The notes under the pieces were generated by a model that was given only the letters and a program-made list of their open reading frames with translations, did no database searches and was not told the DNA's origin. Below, piece by piece: positions 44,633 to 53,675 of a stretch of 64,000 nucleotides of DNA (position 1 is its first letter; every line of letters starts with the position of its first letter). The DNA comes from Imtechella halotolerans (GTDB lineage: Bacteria; Bacteroidota; Bacteroidia; Flavobacteriales; Flavobacteriaceae): the NCBI RefSeq assembly GCF_028743515.2, contig NZ_CP117969.2, positions 803,001 through 867,000 of the forward strand. The letters run 5' to 3'. A program made the position numbers and the translations under genes.

Positions 44633-45296
44633 TTTAGAATTTTGGTGAGATACCTTTTAATGCTTGTTGAACACTTAATCAAACTCCCAGCGCAATACTG
44701 CCTTATGGTCAGTTACTATGTTTTTAAATTGTAAGTATTACGCCGCCATATGATTTGACTCATCATTATAAAGATAATTGTTTTATGAGTATGAATTTCG
44801 AAATATAGTGTAGTGTTCCTTCGATATTTTGGCTATTGCTTTTTATCGTTTTAGGTTTTTTAAGGCAAGAGTTTGTACTATTATCAAATTTGACTCCCTT
44901 TTTCGATCCATGGTTACTGAGAAAGATGCTCAAGAGTGTTTATTTTGTCCGTTTTTTTTGAGAAAATTATAATTTCTATATTATTTGTTGAGATGTTACT
45001 TATCTACATAAGTTAGTATTTAACTTAATCGTTATTATAAAATATAATGTGTATTCTGATTCCTAAATACCTGATTTAAAGTAAGGTTGACGGTTGTTAC
45101 TGTAAAACACGCCTTCCATAGATTTCTCAAGGTTAAGGGGTGAGATGGTGTCATTTTATAGGGCCATTTTTAGTTGTTGCATAGGAATGCCATACAATTT
45201 CAGAGTGCTGTTCGACTTCTGATTATGCCATTTACTACTTGTTAATGTCATATTAAATTAGGGGTTAGATTCATTCATTTTTTTTAATTTAATCAA
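44633..45296. other. gap between divergent genes, no gene found
   Basis: These 664 AT-rich bases separate divergently transcribed genes and should hold the promoters of both. No open frame, repeat or clear regulatory box could be supported. Confidence 0.4.
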
Positions 45297-46199
45297 ATGA
45301 AAGTTCTAGATATCAGAAACATATTAGTTGGAATTGTGCTGTTTTTCACTACATCCTTTGTAGCGGCTCATCCAACTGGAAATATGATTACCCTCGGTGA
45401 GCATGTACTTTGGTCGTATATTAATCCAATTAATGATCCTACTCATTATGCCTGTGTAATGATTTGGAAAAAAGGAACTCAACCAAAGGTGCTATTGCAA
45501 TCGGCATTTCCTGCAAGTGATTTTATGCTTTCAACTAAAAACGATGAGATCTATATAATTGAAAGGAAATTTTTGGAGACTTCTGATGAATTTCACGTGA
45601 GAATTTTAAAAACTAGCATTGGTAAAGAACCAACTGTTATTTGGGATTGGTTTAAAGACGAGTATAGAATTGGGGAAGGTGGATTTTTCATGAAATCAGA
45701 TACTCATTTGGTCTTTGGGAAATATCCAAATGTGTATAGTTTGGAAAAGGGGGCACAGCCCACAAAGTACTTCCAGTTTACTCATCCTATAAATAGGATT
45801 CGAATGGTTGAAAACAGTCAAATCCTTCTAATAGGAGATAACTCTTGTTATTTAGTAAAGCATGATGGTTCTATTATAAGACAATGGGATAAGTTGATTG
45901 ATGAGAATGTCAAAAATGCACCCTTGAATAGAAATCAATTATTTGATGCTGATTATGCCAACAAGGAGTTACTAATATCCTATTGGGGAAAAAGATCTTT
46001 TGAGTTAATAGAATTGAATGGGAAGCGTCATGTGATATTGCAAGAGACATCACCGGTAACACCTCATTGGGTGGCTTTTTGGAATCAAGGAAAATTATTA
46101 TTTTCTTCAAAGTTACGTTTCGATGGAAGTACTCCTAAGCCTCTATTAACCCTAATAGACCATCATAATAATCAAACCAAAGTATGGAGTATACCCTAA
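45297..46199 (+). CDS. secreted hypothetical protein, propeller-like repeats
   Basis: The 300-residue protein has a signal peptide (NILVGIVLFFTTSFVAAHP) and repeated beta segments with WS/WD-like turns (HVLWSYINPIND, VIWDWFKDEYRIG, IIRQWDKLI, VTPHWVAFWNQGKLLFSS, TKVWSIP), consistent with a five- or six-blade beta-propeller. No catalytic residue set was recognised. It overlaps the TraB/GumN gene by 16 bases. Confidence 0.6.
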   Translation: MKVLDIRNILVGIVLFFTTSFVAAHPTGNMITLGEHVLWSYINPINDPTHYACVMIWKKGTQPKVLLQSAFPASDFMLSTKNDEIYIIERKFLETSDEFHVRILKTSIGKEPTVIWDWFKDEYRIGEGGFFMKSDTHLVFGKYPNVYSLEKGAQPTKYFQFTHPINRIRMVENSQILLIGDNSCYLVKHDGSIIRQWDKLIDENVKNAPLNRNQLFDADYANKELLISYWGKRSFELIELNGKRHVILQETSPVTPHWVAFWNQGKLLFSSKLRFDGSTPKPLLTLIDHHNNQTKVWSIP

Positions 46200-47083
46200 A
46201 AAAAGGCATATATGTAATGACAATTATTTTCTTTTTGTCATTGGAGTTTTCTCATGCTCAAATTCATAATAACTTAAATGATGGTAAGTTCAATACCATA
46301 ATGTTTAAGATTTCTTCGGATAAAAACGACAAGATTTCCTATCTTTTTGGAACCCATCATGCTTTTGGAAAAGCTTTCTTTGACTCATTACCAGAAGCAA
46401 ACAAGGCTCTTTCAGCAAGTGAGGTATTGCTAAAGGAGAACTTAAATGTTCCTGGACAAATGGCCCAGGATATTATCAATGGCAGAAAACAATTTACTAA
46501 TTGGAAGAAATTTGTTAGCAAGGATGACTTGGAATTTCTGGAAAATTTATTTGCTACTAGTCCTACGGACTATAACAAAATGACTCCCACAGAGATGTAT
46601 GTATTTCTAAACAGACATTTTAAACAGCAAATATGTTTGAGCAAAGATGTTAATGATACTTCCCTTTCTTTAGATGATTATATAGCTTCTAAGGCCGTTG
46701 AACTACATAAAGAACTTTATGGTCTGGAAACAACAGAAGAGCAAATAAACCTCTTAAATAAGGATGTAGAGGGAATGCCACAAAAAATGCACAAAAGAAG
46801 ACTAGGTAATATAATTGAAAAGATTAAGACAAGAAACTTAAACGATTGCCAAGAAACAAAATGGTATACCCAAATGGGGATGGACTACCAAGTGGACGAA
46901 CCATGTCGAAATACACTACTATTGACCGATAGAAACCATAGATGGATGAAAACCATTAGTGGATTAATAGAAGAAAAGAACTGTTTTATAGCGGTGGGAT
47001 TAAGTCACCTAATGTTTGAATGTGGATTATTAAATCAATTAAAGGAGATAGGGTATACCGTTACTCCAATGGAGGTTAGATAG
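46184..47083 (+). CDS. TraB/GumN-family protein
   Basis: The 299-residue protein contains the TraB/GumN pattern: KISYLFGTHHAFG (GTHH motif near residue 57), then SLPEANKALSASEVLLKEN, and near the end the conserved RNHRWMKTI and CFIAVGLSHLMF, with the catalytic-like Glu and His of the erythromycin esterase/Tiki superfamily. A signal peptide follows a second Met at residue 12 (MTIIFFLSLEFSHAQ), so the start at 46217 is also likely and would end the overlap with the upstream gene. Tiki relatives are membrane-tethered or secreted metalloproteases; activity here is not proven. Confidence 0.8.
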   Translation: MEYTLKKGIYVMTIIFFLSLEFSHAQIHNNLNDGKFNTIMFKISSDKNDKISYLFGTHHAFGKAFFDSLPEANKALSASEVLLKENLNVPGQMAQDIINGRKQFTNWKKFVSKDDLEFLENLFATSPTDYNKMTPTEMYVFLNRHFKQQICLSKDVNDTSLSLDDYIASKAVELHKELYGLETTEEQINLLNKDVEGMPQKMHKRRLGNIIEKIKTRNLNDCQETKWYTQMGMDYQVDEPCRNTLLLTDRNHRWMKTISGLIEEKNCFIAVGLSHLMFECGLLNQLKEIGYTVTPMEVR

Positions 47084-47285
47084 AAGCTAAAATGACCATA
47101 CAATGTACTAGAATATAAGGGTTTTAAATGACATTTTATTGGCTACTAATTAAAATGAATTTAAAAGTCTTTTATTTTAAAATGCAACTTTAGAACCTAT
47201 TACATTTTTAGATTAAAGACGGAGTTTAGTTTGATGGTAATTGACAATACTGAAGGTATTTTAGAAAATACACAAGCTTAGTCAA

Positions 47286-47882
47286 TTAGTTACTGGCCTC
47301 TTCATTAACTACACTGATGGTTTTATCATAACTCACTCCTAATCCTTCTTGCTGGAATACCATTTCTCCTTCTTCATTAAACACGCTGATAATATTTGAA
47401 TGCGAAAAATCAATGGGTGAAATCTTTTTATAATTAACGGCAAGTACTGCAGCAAATTCACGGGTTTGTTCTTCGTTTGAACGTAAGAAGGACCAGTGTT
47501 TACCTGTCATTTTATTTTCTATAGAAAATTCTTTTAATCGCTCAGGGGTATCTACCTCTGGATCAATACTAACTAGTATAAATTTGACATTATCTTTATT
47601 ACTTCTTAGTATACGCTCTTCAATATGACGCATATCAGCTACTAATCTAGGACATGCAGCTTTGCAAGAGGTGTAAATCATTACCATGACTAATACACTT
47701 CCTCTAAATTCTTTAAGGGTTACTTCCTTACCATTTTGATTGGTCCATTTCTCCGGTAAATTATAAATAGATAGATCAGAAATTGGTTTTTCTTTAGAAT
47801 CCGTTGTTGATTTATTAGTTTTAGTTTCAGTACAACTTGCCATTACAAGAAGGGCTAAAAGTAGGAATAGTAGTTTTTTCAT
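47286..47882 (-). CDS. SCO1/SenC-family copper chaperone lipoprotein
   Basis: The 198-residue protein is a lipoprotein (lipobox VMASC, Cys17) with a thioredoxin-like SCO fold. The CuI ligands C73 and C77 (SCKAAC) are present with the distal His in IDFSHSN, and VKFILVSIDPEVDTPERLKEF is the family hallmark. SCO proteins deliver Cu or act as thiol oxidoreductases for cuproenzymes. It overlaps the FGE-fold gene by four bases in the nirK cluster, so NirK copper loading is the likely job. Confidence 0.9.
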   Translation of the reverse strand: MKKLLFLLLALLVMASCTETKTNKSTTDSKEKPISDLSIYNLPEKWTNQNGKEVTLKEFRGSVLVMVMIYTSCKAACPRLVADMRHIEERILRSNKDNVKFILVSIDPEVDTPERLKEFSIENKMTGKHWSFLRSNEEQTREFAAVLAVNYKKISPIDFSHSNIISVFNEEGEMVFQQEGLGVSYDKTISVVNEEASN

Positions 47883-48682
47883 TTATTAATTTCATTAGTT
47901 TGAGTGATATCAGTGGCACATCGAAAACCTAAATTCTTTGTGGTAAAACTCGCTTTAAGGCTTCCTCTAAATGCATAGCGCATAAATGCGGCGTAATTCA
48001 TGAGATCAGTAGCATTTACTGAACCGCTTCCGCAAAATAAATTCTGATCGGTATCTTTATCTTTCCGGGATTCGCCTGATAAGAAGATACTGTTAAAATC
48101 AAAGGTCCATTCCCAAACAAGACCGTGCATATCATAAACACCCCAATAGTTTTTAAAAGTACTACCTACGGGATTAAGAAATGTCTTTCCCTTTTCATAC
48201 CATCCAAGAATGTAACTATTATAGTCTTCTCGGGTTCGGGCGTCCGATCTTTTACTATCGGCCATGGCTACATATTCCCACTCATCTAGGGTGGGTAACC
48301 TTTTGCCTTGGCATTCACAGTATTTTTTAGCAGCAAACCATGAAATATTGGTCACTGGAGCGTCGGGGGCAAGATTGCCAAAATCAAAATCACTCTTCCA
48401 ATGAGATAAGTAGGATTCTTTCGCAAATAACCTTTTAATTTTTGATCTGGTATACTCAGGGTTTGTTTTTAAGAATTGAACAAACTCCTGATTAGTTACT
48501 GGGTACATATCTAATTTAAAGGTGTTCACATTAACCTCCTTTTTTTCAGTGGCCCCATACAGCGGAATATAACTACCACTTTTAATGGTTGCCATTTCCG
48601 TATCACCTTGACTAAAAGAAATGGAAACTCCTACTAATATCATGAAATAACTGATAATCAATTTTTTAGTTTGGGATTCCAT
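47879..48682 (-). CDS. FGE-sulfatase-fold (SUMF1) protein, apparently without the catalytic cysteines
   Basis: The 267-residue protein has a signal peptide (YFMILVGVSISFSQ) and the FGE/SUMF fold: PVTNQEFVQFL, APVTNISWFAAKKYCECQGKRLPTLDEWEYVAM, GVYDMHGLVWEWTFDF and the closing NLGFRCA. In true formylglycine-generating enzymes a C-x4-C pair sits before the final helix; here that stretch reads GSVNATDLMNYAAF without Cys, though one Cys (NLFCGSGS) lies slightly before. So it is probably not a sulfatase maturase. It lies in the nirK operon with a SCO protein and is likely a NirK accessory factor. Confidence 0.85.
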   Translation of the reverse strand: MESQTKKLIISYFMILVGVSISFSQGDTEMATIKSGSYIPLYGATEKKEVNVNTFKLDMYPVTNQEFVQFLKTNPEYTRSKIKRLFAKESYLSHWKSDFDFGNLAPDAPVTNISWFAAKKYCECQGKRLPTLDEWEYVAMADSKRSDARTREDYNSYILGWYEKGKTFLNPVGSTFKNYWGVYDMHGLVWEWTFDFNSIFLSGESRKDKDTDQNLFCGSGSVNATDLMNYAAFMRYAFRGSLKASFTTKNLGFRCATDITQTNEINK

Positions 48683-48706
48683 TTCTTTGTGAGTTTAGGT
48701 GTTTAC

Positions 48707-48718
48707 AATAACGTTATT
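48707..48718. repeat. 12-base palindrome between nirK and the FGE-fold gene
   Basis: AATAACGTTATT is perfectly palindromic and sits in the 45-base space between the two genes. It could be part of an RNA processing site or chance in AT-rich DNA. Confidence 0.3.
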
Positions 48719-48727
48719 ATTGTTTAT

Positions 48728-50215
48728 TTATTCGTGTATGTCTTTATGTTTGGGTGCAGGTTTTGCTCGTTCAGTTTTAACCATCTCAGCAGTTACACGT
48801 GTTTTGTTGTTACCCCAGCTATTGTAAACATAAGTTAATACATCCGCAATTTCCTGATCTGTTAAGTTTTGACTTGTCATTACTGAGTTATATTTACTAC
48901 CATTTACAGTAATCTCTCCGCTTAATCCATGTAGTACTGTGCTAATAGCTCGATTAACATTGGCATTTAAATAATCTGCCTTGGCCAAAGGAGGGAAGGC
49001 ACCGGGTATTCCTTGTCCTTCGGATTGGTGACATGCAAAGCAAGTACGAGAGTACAAGTTCTTACCGTCTGTGATTTGTTGCGCTAATGATTTATTGATA
49101 TTTTCTTCTTCTTTCTTACCACTGGTTGGCATTTCTTGAATAGTACCACCTTCAGGTTGGTAGATTCCTTCTTGAGTGGTTCCAGAATATACTTTTGCAT
49201 TTTCTTTTCCTTCAACCTTTAACATTCCTAAGGCACCTTTATTGAAGGCTCTAAATATGGAATGGTCCACCAAAATAAAGGTTCCAGGCACATCCACCTT
49301 AAACTCAACAATGGCAGCTCCTCCGGCTGGTACAAGGGTGGTTTGTACGTTTTCATTGATCAAATCACCACCTTCAATGTGCACCTTGTCAAAAATCTCT
49401 CCAATCACATGGAAAGAGGATACCAGATTTGGACCTCCATTACCCATAAAAATTCGTACCGTTTCACCCACTTTTGCAGTAAGGGAGCCATCACCGGTTA
49501 GTGCACCTACTTTGCCATTAAAGACTACATAATCCGCATGTTCGTCCACTGCTTTATTCATGTCAAAGGGTTGCATTCCTTGTTCCCCATATTTGCCTTT
49601 GGTGTAGAAGTCTCCTTGCATTACGTAGTATTCACGATCTACAGGAGGGAGGCCACCTTCAGGTTCCACTAAGATTAGGCCATACATTCCATTTGCAATA
49701 TGCATACCCACGGGAGCAGTTGCACAATGGTATACATATAAACCTGGATTAATACATTTGAAATTAAAAGTTTTAGAATGTCCTGGTGCTACTAGGGAGG
49801 ATGTTGCACCACCGCCTGGACCTGTTACGGCATGTAAGTCAATATTATGCGGAAGCTTATTATCAGGATGATTGCTCAGTGTAAACTCCACTTCGTCACC
49901 AACACGGGTACGAATAAAGCTTCCCGGAACACTTCCACCGAAGGTCCAGTACATATAACGTACACCATCAGTCATTTCACCTTCTTCCTCTTTAATTTCC
50001 ATTTCTACTGTAAGTTTCTTGGCATCACGATTGCCGACAGGTTTCGGTACATGTGGCGGAGCAGTAAGCTCAGCTGTTAGGTCTCCAGTGGTGACATAGC
50101 TTGCATAGTCTTTACTGGCTTCTTGTTTTTTAGTTTCTTTTTCTTTTTTCTGGCACGAAACCATTAGGACTAGTAGGACTAGTACGGGTAAAAAGTTCTT
50201 TAAAAAATGTGACAT
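48728..50215 (-). CDS. nirK: copper nitrite reductase NirK with C-terminal cytochrome c domain
   Basis: The ATG at 50215 gives 495 residues with a lipobox (LVLMVSC, Cys21); the frame continues upstream to 50359, but that would swallow the promoter region and the signal peptide start. The two cupredoxin domains hold PHNIDLH (type 1 and type 2 Cu His with the catalytic Asp), [18 protein letters not shown] (type 2 His, type 1 Cys, His and Met), and later [13 protein letters not shown] and [10 protein letters not shown] cytochrome c domain with CFACH and an axial Met follows (about 385-480). The fusion lets electrons enter directly. It reduces nitrite to NO in the periplasm or on the outer face. 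Confidence 0.95.
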   Translation of the reverse strand: MSHFLKNFLPVLVLLVLMVSCQKKEKETKKQEASKDYASYVTTGDLTAELTAPPHVPKPVGNRDAKKLTVEMEIKEEEGEMTDGVRYMYWTFGGSVPGSFIRTRVGDEVEFTLSNHPDNKLPHNIDLHAVTGPGGGATSSLVAPGHSKTFNFKCINPGLYVYHCATAPVGMHIANGMYGLILVEPEGGLPPVDREYYVMQGDFYTKGKYGEQGMQPFDMNKAVDEHADYVVFNGKVGALTGDGSLTAKVGETVRIFMGNGGPNLVSSFHVIGEIFDKVHIEGGDLINENVQTTLVPAGGAAIVEFKVDVPGTFILVDHSIFRAFNKGALGMLKVEGKENAKVYSGTTQEGIYQPEGGTIQEMPTSGKKEEENINKSLAQQITDGKNLYSRTCFACHQSEGQGIPGAFPPLAKADYLNANVNRAISTVLHGLSGEITVNGSKYNSVMTSQNLTDQEIADVLTYVYNSWGNNKTRVTAEMVKTERAKPAPKHKDIHE

Positions 50216-50285
50216 GTTTTGGTGTTTTAGAATTTGTGTAATTTTTAATATGGACAAATATAAAAGACTTGCAGGTCTTTTATAC

Positions 50286-50299
50286 ATGATAATAGTCAT
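50286..50299. promoter_or_regulatory. FNR/DNR-like site before nirK
   Basis: ATGAT-N4-GTCAT is a palindrome with one mismatch to the TGAT-N4-ATCA core. It lies 71-84 bases before the nirK ATG at 50215, almost the same distance as the perfect site before norC. Confidence 0.55.
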
Positions 50300-50512
50300 A
50301 AAAAAGGAATATTTATTTAAAGATAGTGTAATATTTTGAGGTAAAGTATTGATAAACAATAAGAATATGTAACTATAGTGTAAATAGACTCTGAAATAAC
50401 TTAAGGGTAGTTTCCTTAAATATTGAAGTATTTTGGTTCTTTATTCAAGAAAAAATAAATGTCAGTACAGTGATGTAACCATAATTCTTAATAGGTGAAT
50501 TACTAAATCAAG

Positions 50513-50580
50513 TACCGTCATCAGCTCGGCTGTTCGGATTAAAAATGGTGTTTTTTACCTAATGTAGCTGATGGTCGGTA
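50513..50580. repeat. long inverted repeat upstream of nirK
   Basis: TACCG and CATCAGCT (50513-50526) pair with AGCTGATG and CGGTA (50566-50580) across a small bulge, enclosing about 39 bases that include GGTG-T6-ACC. The structure lies between the acyltransferase terminator and nirK, about 300 bases before nirK. It may be a structured leader, a small RNA or a mobile-element relic. The remaining bases of the 50216-50629 gap hold only the FNR-like site. Confidence 0.4.
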
Positions 50581-50612
50581 AAAAAAAATCACCCGATACT
50601 ATAGGGTGATTT
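50579..50612 (-). terminator. terminator of the acyltransferase gene
   Basis: On the minus strand AAATCACCC pairs with GGGTGATTT around a nine-base loop and is followed by an eight-base T run. It starts 18 bases after the acyltransferase stop. Confidence 0.85.
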
Positions 50613-50629
50613 CATGGGATATATTAGTC

Positions 50630-51724
50630 TTATTTACCGAGCAAACGCTCTTTTCTTTTTCTACTTAAATAATTTCGAACGGGAATATCATAGAATTTCA
50701 TCACAAGCCATGCAAATAGGACCATGGCTATGGTGCCTAAGGTAATTATCCATACTAGATTTTCTTGTGATGGATTTTTAGAGATAAAGTAATTACCAAA
50801 CCACCAAATACCTACATAATGGGTCATATATAAAGGATACGATAGATTCCCCATAAATTCACATACTTTTTGAATAGAGTCTGATACTATAGAACCAGCT
50901 CCAAGGGATACTAATAGTGGAAAATAGAATAGCACTATAAGAGGTTCAACTATGGCACTTTTCCATAAGCCAGAAGACATAAATGCAGCAGTAAGTAGAA
51001 CGGCCAGGACACTAAAGCCAATTTTATTTTTAATGATCCAACCAGAACGAAAAATAAGTAAGCCAGCTAAAAAGGAATAGGACATTCGGATACCTCCATC
51101 TGCAAAAGTTCCACCACTCCAACCACCAAGTAAATTTCCGGAGGTGTAACTCACCCATATGATACCACATGCTGCCATTAGAAGTAATATCCAAAGTATT
51201 TTCTTAGATAACCTAATAAGGACTAGTGCATAAAGAATATTGGCAATATATTCCCAGAATAGTGACCAAGAAGGTGCGTTTAAACTAAATAGATTAAAGG
51301 CTCTTTCTTCCATGATGGGTAATGGGATAAGAAATAAAGAGCATATAAGCATGAGTATCAGTGTTCCTATGGAATGAGCCGATGTATGGTCAGCAAAAGG
51401 GTCTAAAAAAAGTCCCATAAAACCTAATAATGTACCAGCAATGACTAGTGGGTGTAGACGAATTAATCGGGAAGTGAAAAATGATTTAACACCCATTTTT
51501 GTAAGTCTATTGTCATAGGCGTACGCAATTACAAATCCAGAAAGACAAAAGAAAAAATCGACGGCAAGGAATCCATGTCCAATAAAGTTTTCTGTGAAAT
51601 CTGGATAAATCCATTCCATAAAATGAAATATGACCACAGCTAATGCCGCAATTCCTCTTAATCCATCTAGGACATGAAAATGTTGCTTACTTTTCAGTAA
51701 TGTTTCTTTTGAGAAGGTATTCAT
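50630..51724 (-). CDS. acyltransferase 3 family membrane protein
   Basis: The 364-residue protein has about ten membrane helices. The N-terminal FHVLDGLRGIAALAVVIFHF carries the Arg and His of the acyltransferase 3 (OafA/NodX) family, and FLAVDFFFCLSGFVIAYAYDNRL is the second conserved block. These proteins O-acylate surface sugars or lipids. It is flanked by terminators on both sides and forms its own transcript. Confidence 0.92.
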   Translation of the reverse strand: MNTFSKETLLKSKQHFHVLDGLRGIAALAVVIFHFMEWIYPDFTENFIGHGFLAVDFFFCLSGFVIAYAYDNRLTKMGVKSFFTSRLIRLHPLVIAGTLLGFMGLFLDPFADHTSAHSIGTLILMLICSLFLIPLPIMEERAFNLFSLNAPSWSLFWEYIANILYALVLIRLSKKILWILLLMAACGIIWVSYTSGNLLGGWSGGTFADGGIRMSYSFLAGLLIFRSGWIIKNKIGFSVLAVLLTAAFMSSGLWKSAIVEPLIVLFYFPLLVSLGAGSIVSDSIQKVCEFMGNLSYPLYMTHYVGIWWFGNYFISKNPSQENLVWIITLGTIAMVLFAWLVMKFYDIPVRNYLSRKRKERLLGK

Positions 51725-51770
51725 TGGTTAATTTGGGTTAGGTTGGTTACTTTGAAAGTTTGTGAAAGTA

Positions 51771-51818
51771 GTTTAAAAAAAATAAATACACAATATGAAA
51801 GAAATCATATTGTGTATT
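51771..51818 (-). terminator. strong terminator of the lipoprotein gene
   Basis: AATACACAATATGA (51785-51798) and TCATATTGTGTATT (51805-51818) pair perfectly over 14 bases with a six-base loop. On the minus strand a T-rich run follows. It terminates the lipoprotein gene and insulates the acyltransferase gene. Confidence 0.85.
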
Positions 51819-51950
51819 ATTGTTGTTAGTTTAATGTCAAGAGTTAAGTGTGTACCGAAGGTTTGTAGTGTATGGGTTATTTATGTAACTAAAAAAATAG
51901 TCGAATGGCTATTAAAACCACTTTAAAATACGGTATTCAATTCATATCAT

Positions 51951-52382
51951 TTAATAGGTATATATTATTTCTTGTCCGTTATTCATTAGGGTAAATTGGA
52001 CTTGCCCACCTTCTATTTGTAGTCCACTTATGTCAAAAGTCTTTTCTTTGGTTATGTAGGCCTCACATAGTTCTGGGTTTTCAAAAGATACTCGTAAACG
52101 TCTTTTTGGAGGGTCCGATTCTAGTACAACTCCGGCATCAATAAGGGTAATTTTCCAATCATTTCCACTACAACCTCCTGCACTATAATTTAGTAGTAAA
52201 CAATCCTCAATAATTTCTACACTATTAATAGTCAATGATTCACCTGGTGCATCCGTAAACATATTGGGACTTATTATGACCGCAGTATCACAATTGGATA
52301 GTGTAGGATTATCAGAATTTGGGTTTCCAGAACAGCTAAATAAAAGGGTAATAGAAAGTGCTAATGCTAAAATTTTATACAT
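51951..52382 (-). CDS. small lipoprotein, hypothetical
   Basis: The 143-residue protein has a lipobox (ITLLFSC, Cys17) and a Ser/Asn/Pro linker. The mature beta-rich part includes SCDTAVIISPNMFTD-like and LLNYSAGGCSGNDWKITLI segments, with three further Cys that could form a disulfide. Similar proteins are common in Flavobacteriaceae without known function. It ends before the strong hairpin terminator. Confidence 0.65.
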   Translation of the reverse strand: MYKILALALSITLLFSCSGNPNSDNPTLSNCDTAVIISPNMFTDAPGESLTINSVEIIEDCLLLNYSAGGCSGNDWKITLIDAGVVLESDPPKRRLRVSFENPELCEAYITKEKTFDISGLQIEGGQVQFTLMNNGQEIIYTY

Positions 52383-52703
52383 AATAGTAGTTTTCCTTAA
52401 AGACCTATTTTGACAGAAAAGGTTGCGTTAAAATGTATTATTTAACATAAAAAAGAGTCAATTAAACCTTTTTTTAGGTTGAATAACAGATGTATGTAAT
52501 CATGATTTTTATATTTATAAAGCAATTTTTAATTTGCTCTTCATAGAATCTGGAAGGAAAGACATTAAGAAATTCTAGACCATACTTTTTCAAGATAGGT
52601 GTGAAATTTTGTAGTGATAATGAGGGAGCCCAGGTAAAATGTACAGAGAATGCAAAGACGCTTACATCATAGTACCACTCATTAGAAACCTAAATTTAAT
52701 TGG
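52383..52703. other. gap between divergent genes
   Basis: About 320 bases separate the lipoprotein gene (minus) from the LuxR gene (plus). A small AACCT-T6-AGGTT hairpin lies near 52469-52484; no gene was found. Confidence 0.35.
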
Positions 52704-53465
52704 ATGAAAAAAGACGTTGTTGAACTCTATGGAGATGTTTTTAGCTCCATTAATGAATACGATCAATCCTTAATTAAAAAACACCTAGAGAAACATTTTG
52801 AAATGGATGAATTTCTTCCAGCATATAATTCTTATTTCATTGTTACCAATACCACTACTCAAACATTTCCCTTTGTGGGAAAAGGGTTTAAAGCAAACTT
52901 AGGATTGGATCCTGAAAGAATGAAAACCGAAGGAACCAAGTATTGGCTTACGCATTTTCATCCCATAGATCTCCAGATTTTTTTGCATACCATGAATGAT
53001 ATGATGGTATATACTTTAAGCACTGTTGCACCTGAAAAGCGCAAAAAACTTACCTATTCATGGAGTTTTAGAATCAAAACTGCCTGGGGAAATTATAAAA
53101 CAGTTTTTGCCCATACACTTCCTATAGTTTTAGATGATATGGGGAAGCCTGTAATAGGTGTTACCCAACATACGGTTATTGGTGAGGGTGAACAGGCCCC
53201 GATAATGGGCACTGTCAAATATTTAGATGAGCACGGAACCTACACCACACTTTTACATAAAAATTATTCGAAGAGTTATTTGAATTCTTTGCTATCCAAG
53301 CGTGAAATTGAAATTTCGGAATTATTGGCACATAATCTCACTAGTAAAGAGATTGCCTCACAGTTGTTTATAAGTACTCACACTGTAAATACTCATAGAA
53401 AAAACATTCTCAAAAAAACCAACCTAAAAAGTACCCATCAACTCCGGCCTTACTTCCTTCATTAA
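52704..53465 (+). CDS. LuxR-family transcriptional regulator with PAS-like N-terminus
   Basis: The 253-residue protein has an N-terminal PAS-like sensor (about 20-175: FIVTNTTTQTFPFVGKGFKANLGLDP) and a LuxR HTH (about 190-250: LLSKREIEISELLAHNLTSKEIASQLFISTHTVNTHRKNIL). No receiver domain is present, so the signal is probably a ligand or partner. A palindrome follows the stop directly. Target genes are unknown, but the secreted-protein cluster begins 210 bases downstream. Confidence 0.88.
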   Translation: MKKDVVELYGDVFSSINEYDQSLIKKHLEKHFEMDEFLPAYNSYFIVTNTTTQTFPFVGKGFKANLGLDPERMKTEGTKYWLTHFHPIDLQIFLHTMNDMMVYTLSTVAPEKRKKLTYSWSFRIKTAWGNYKTVFAHTLPIVLDDMGKPVIGVTQHTVIGEGEQAPIMGTVKYLDEHGTYTTLLHKNYSKSYLNSLLSKREIEISELLAHNLTSKEIASQLFISTHTVNTHRKNILKKTNLKSTHQLRPYFLH

Positions 53466-53486
53466 AATACCTAACATTAGGTATTT
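53465..53486 (+). terminator. palindromic hairpin after the LuxR gene
   Basis: AATACCTAA and TTAGGTATT form a perfect ten-base-pair palindromic stem including the flanking A/T. It starts at the stop codon. No T run follows, so it may be a weak terminator or a regulator site. Confidence 0.45.
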
Positions 53487-53675
53487 ACTAATAATGGTGA
53501 TAGACTTAAGTTTACTTTTTGCCTAGAATAATTAAAATTACCTCATTATTAATTGATCAAATATACCACAGAATCCTCGTATGGAAAGCTTAAAAAAGGA
53601 ATGCAAGGAAGAGGAAAAATATAGAAATTATATACGTTAGATTACCCATCACAATTCAATAGTAAGAATATTTAT

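Noticed and set aside
47879-48682. FGE-fold protein as the maturase of the sulfatase at 34013
   Set aside because: The catalytic C-x4-C pair is absent and the gene belongs to the nirK operon.
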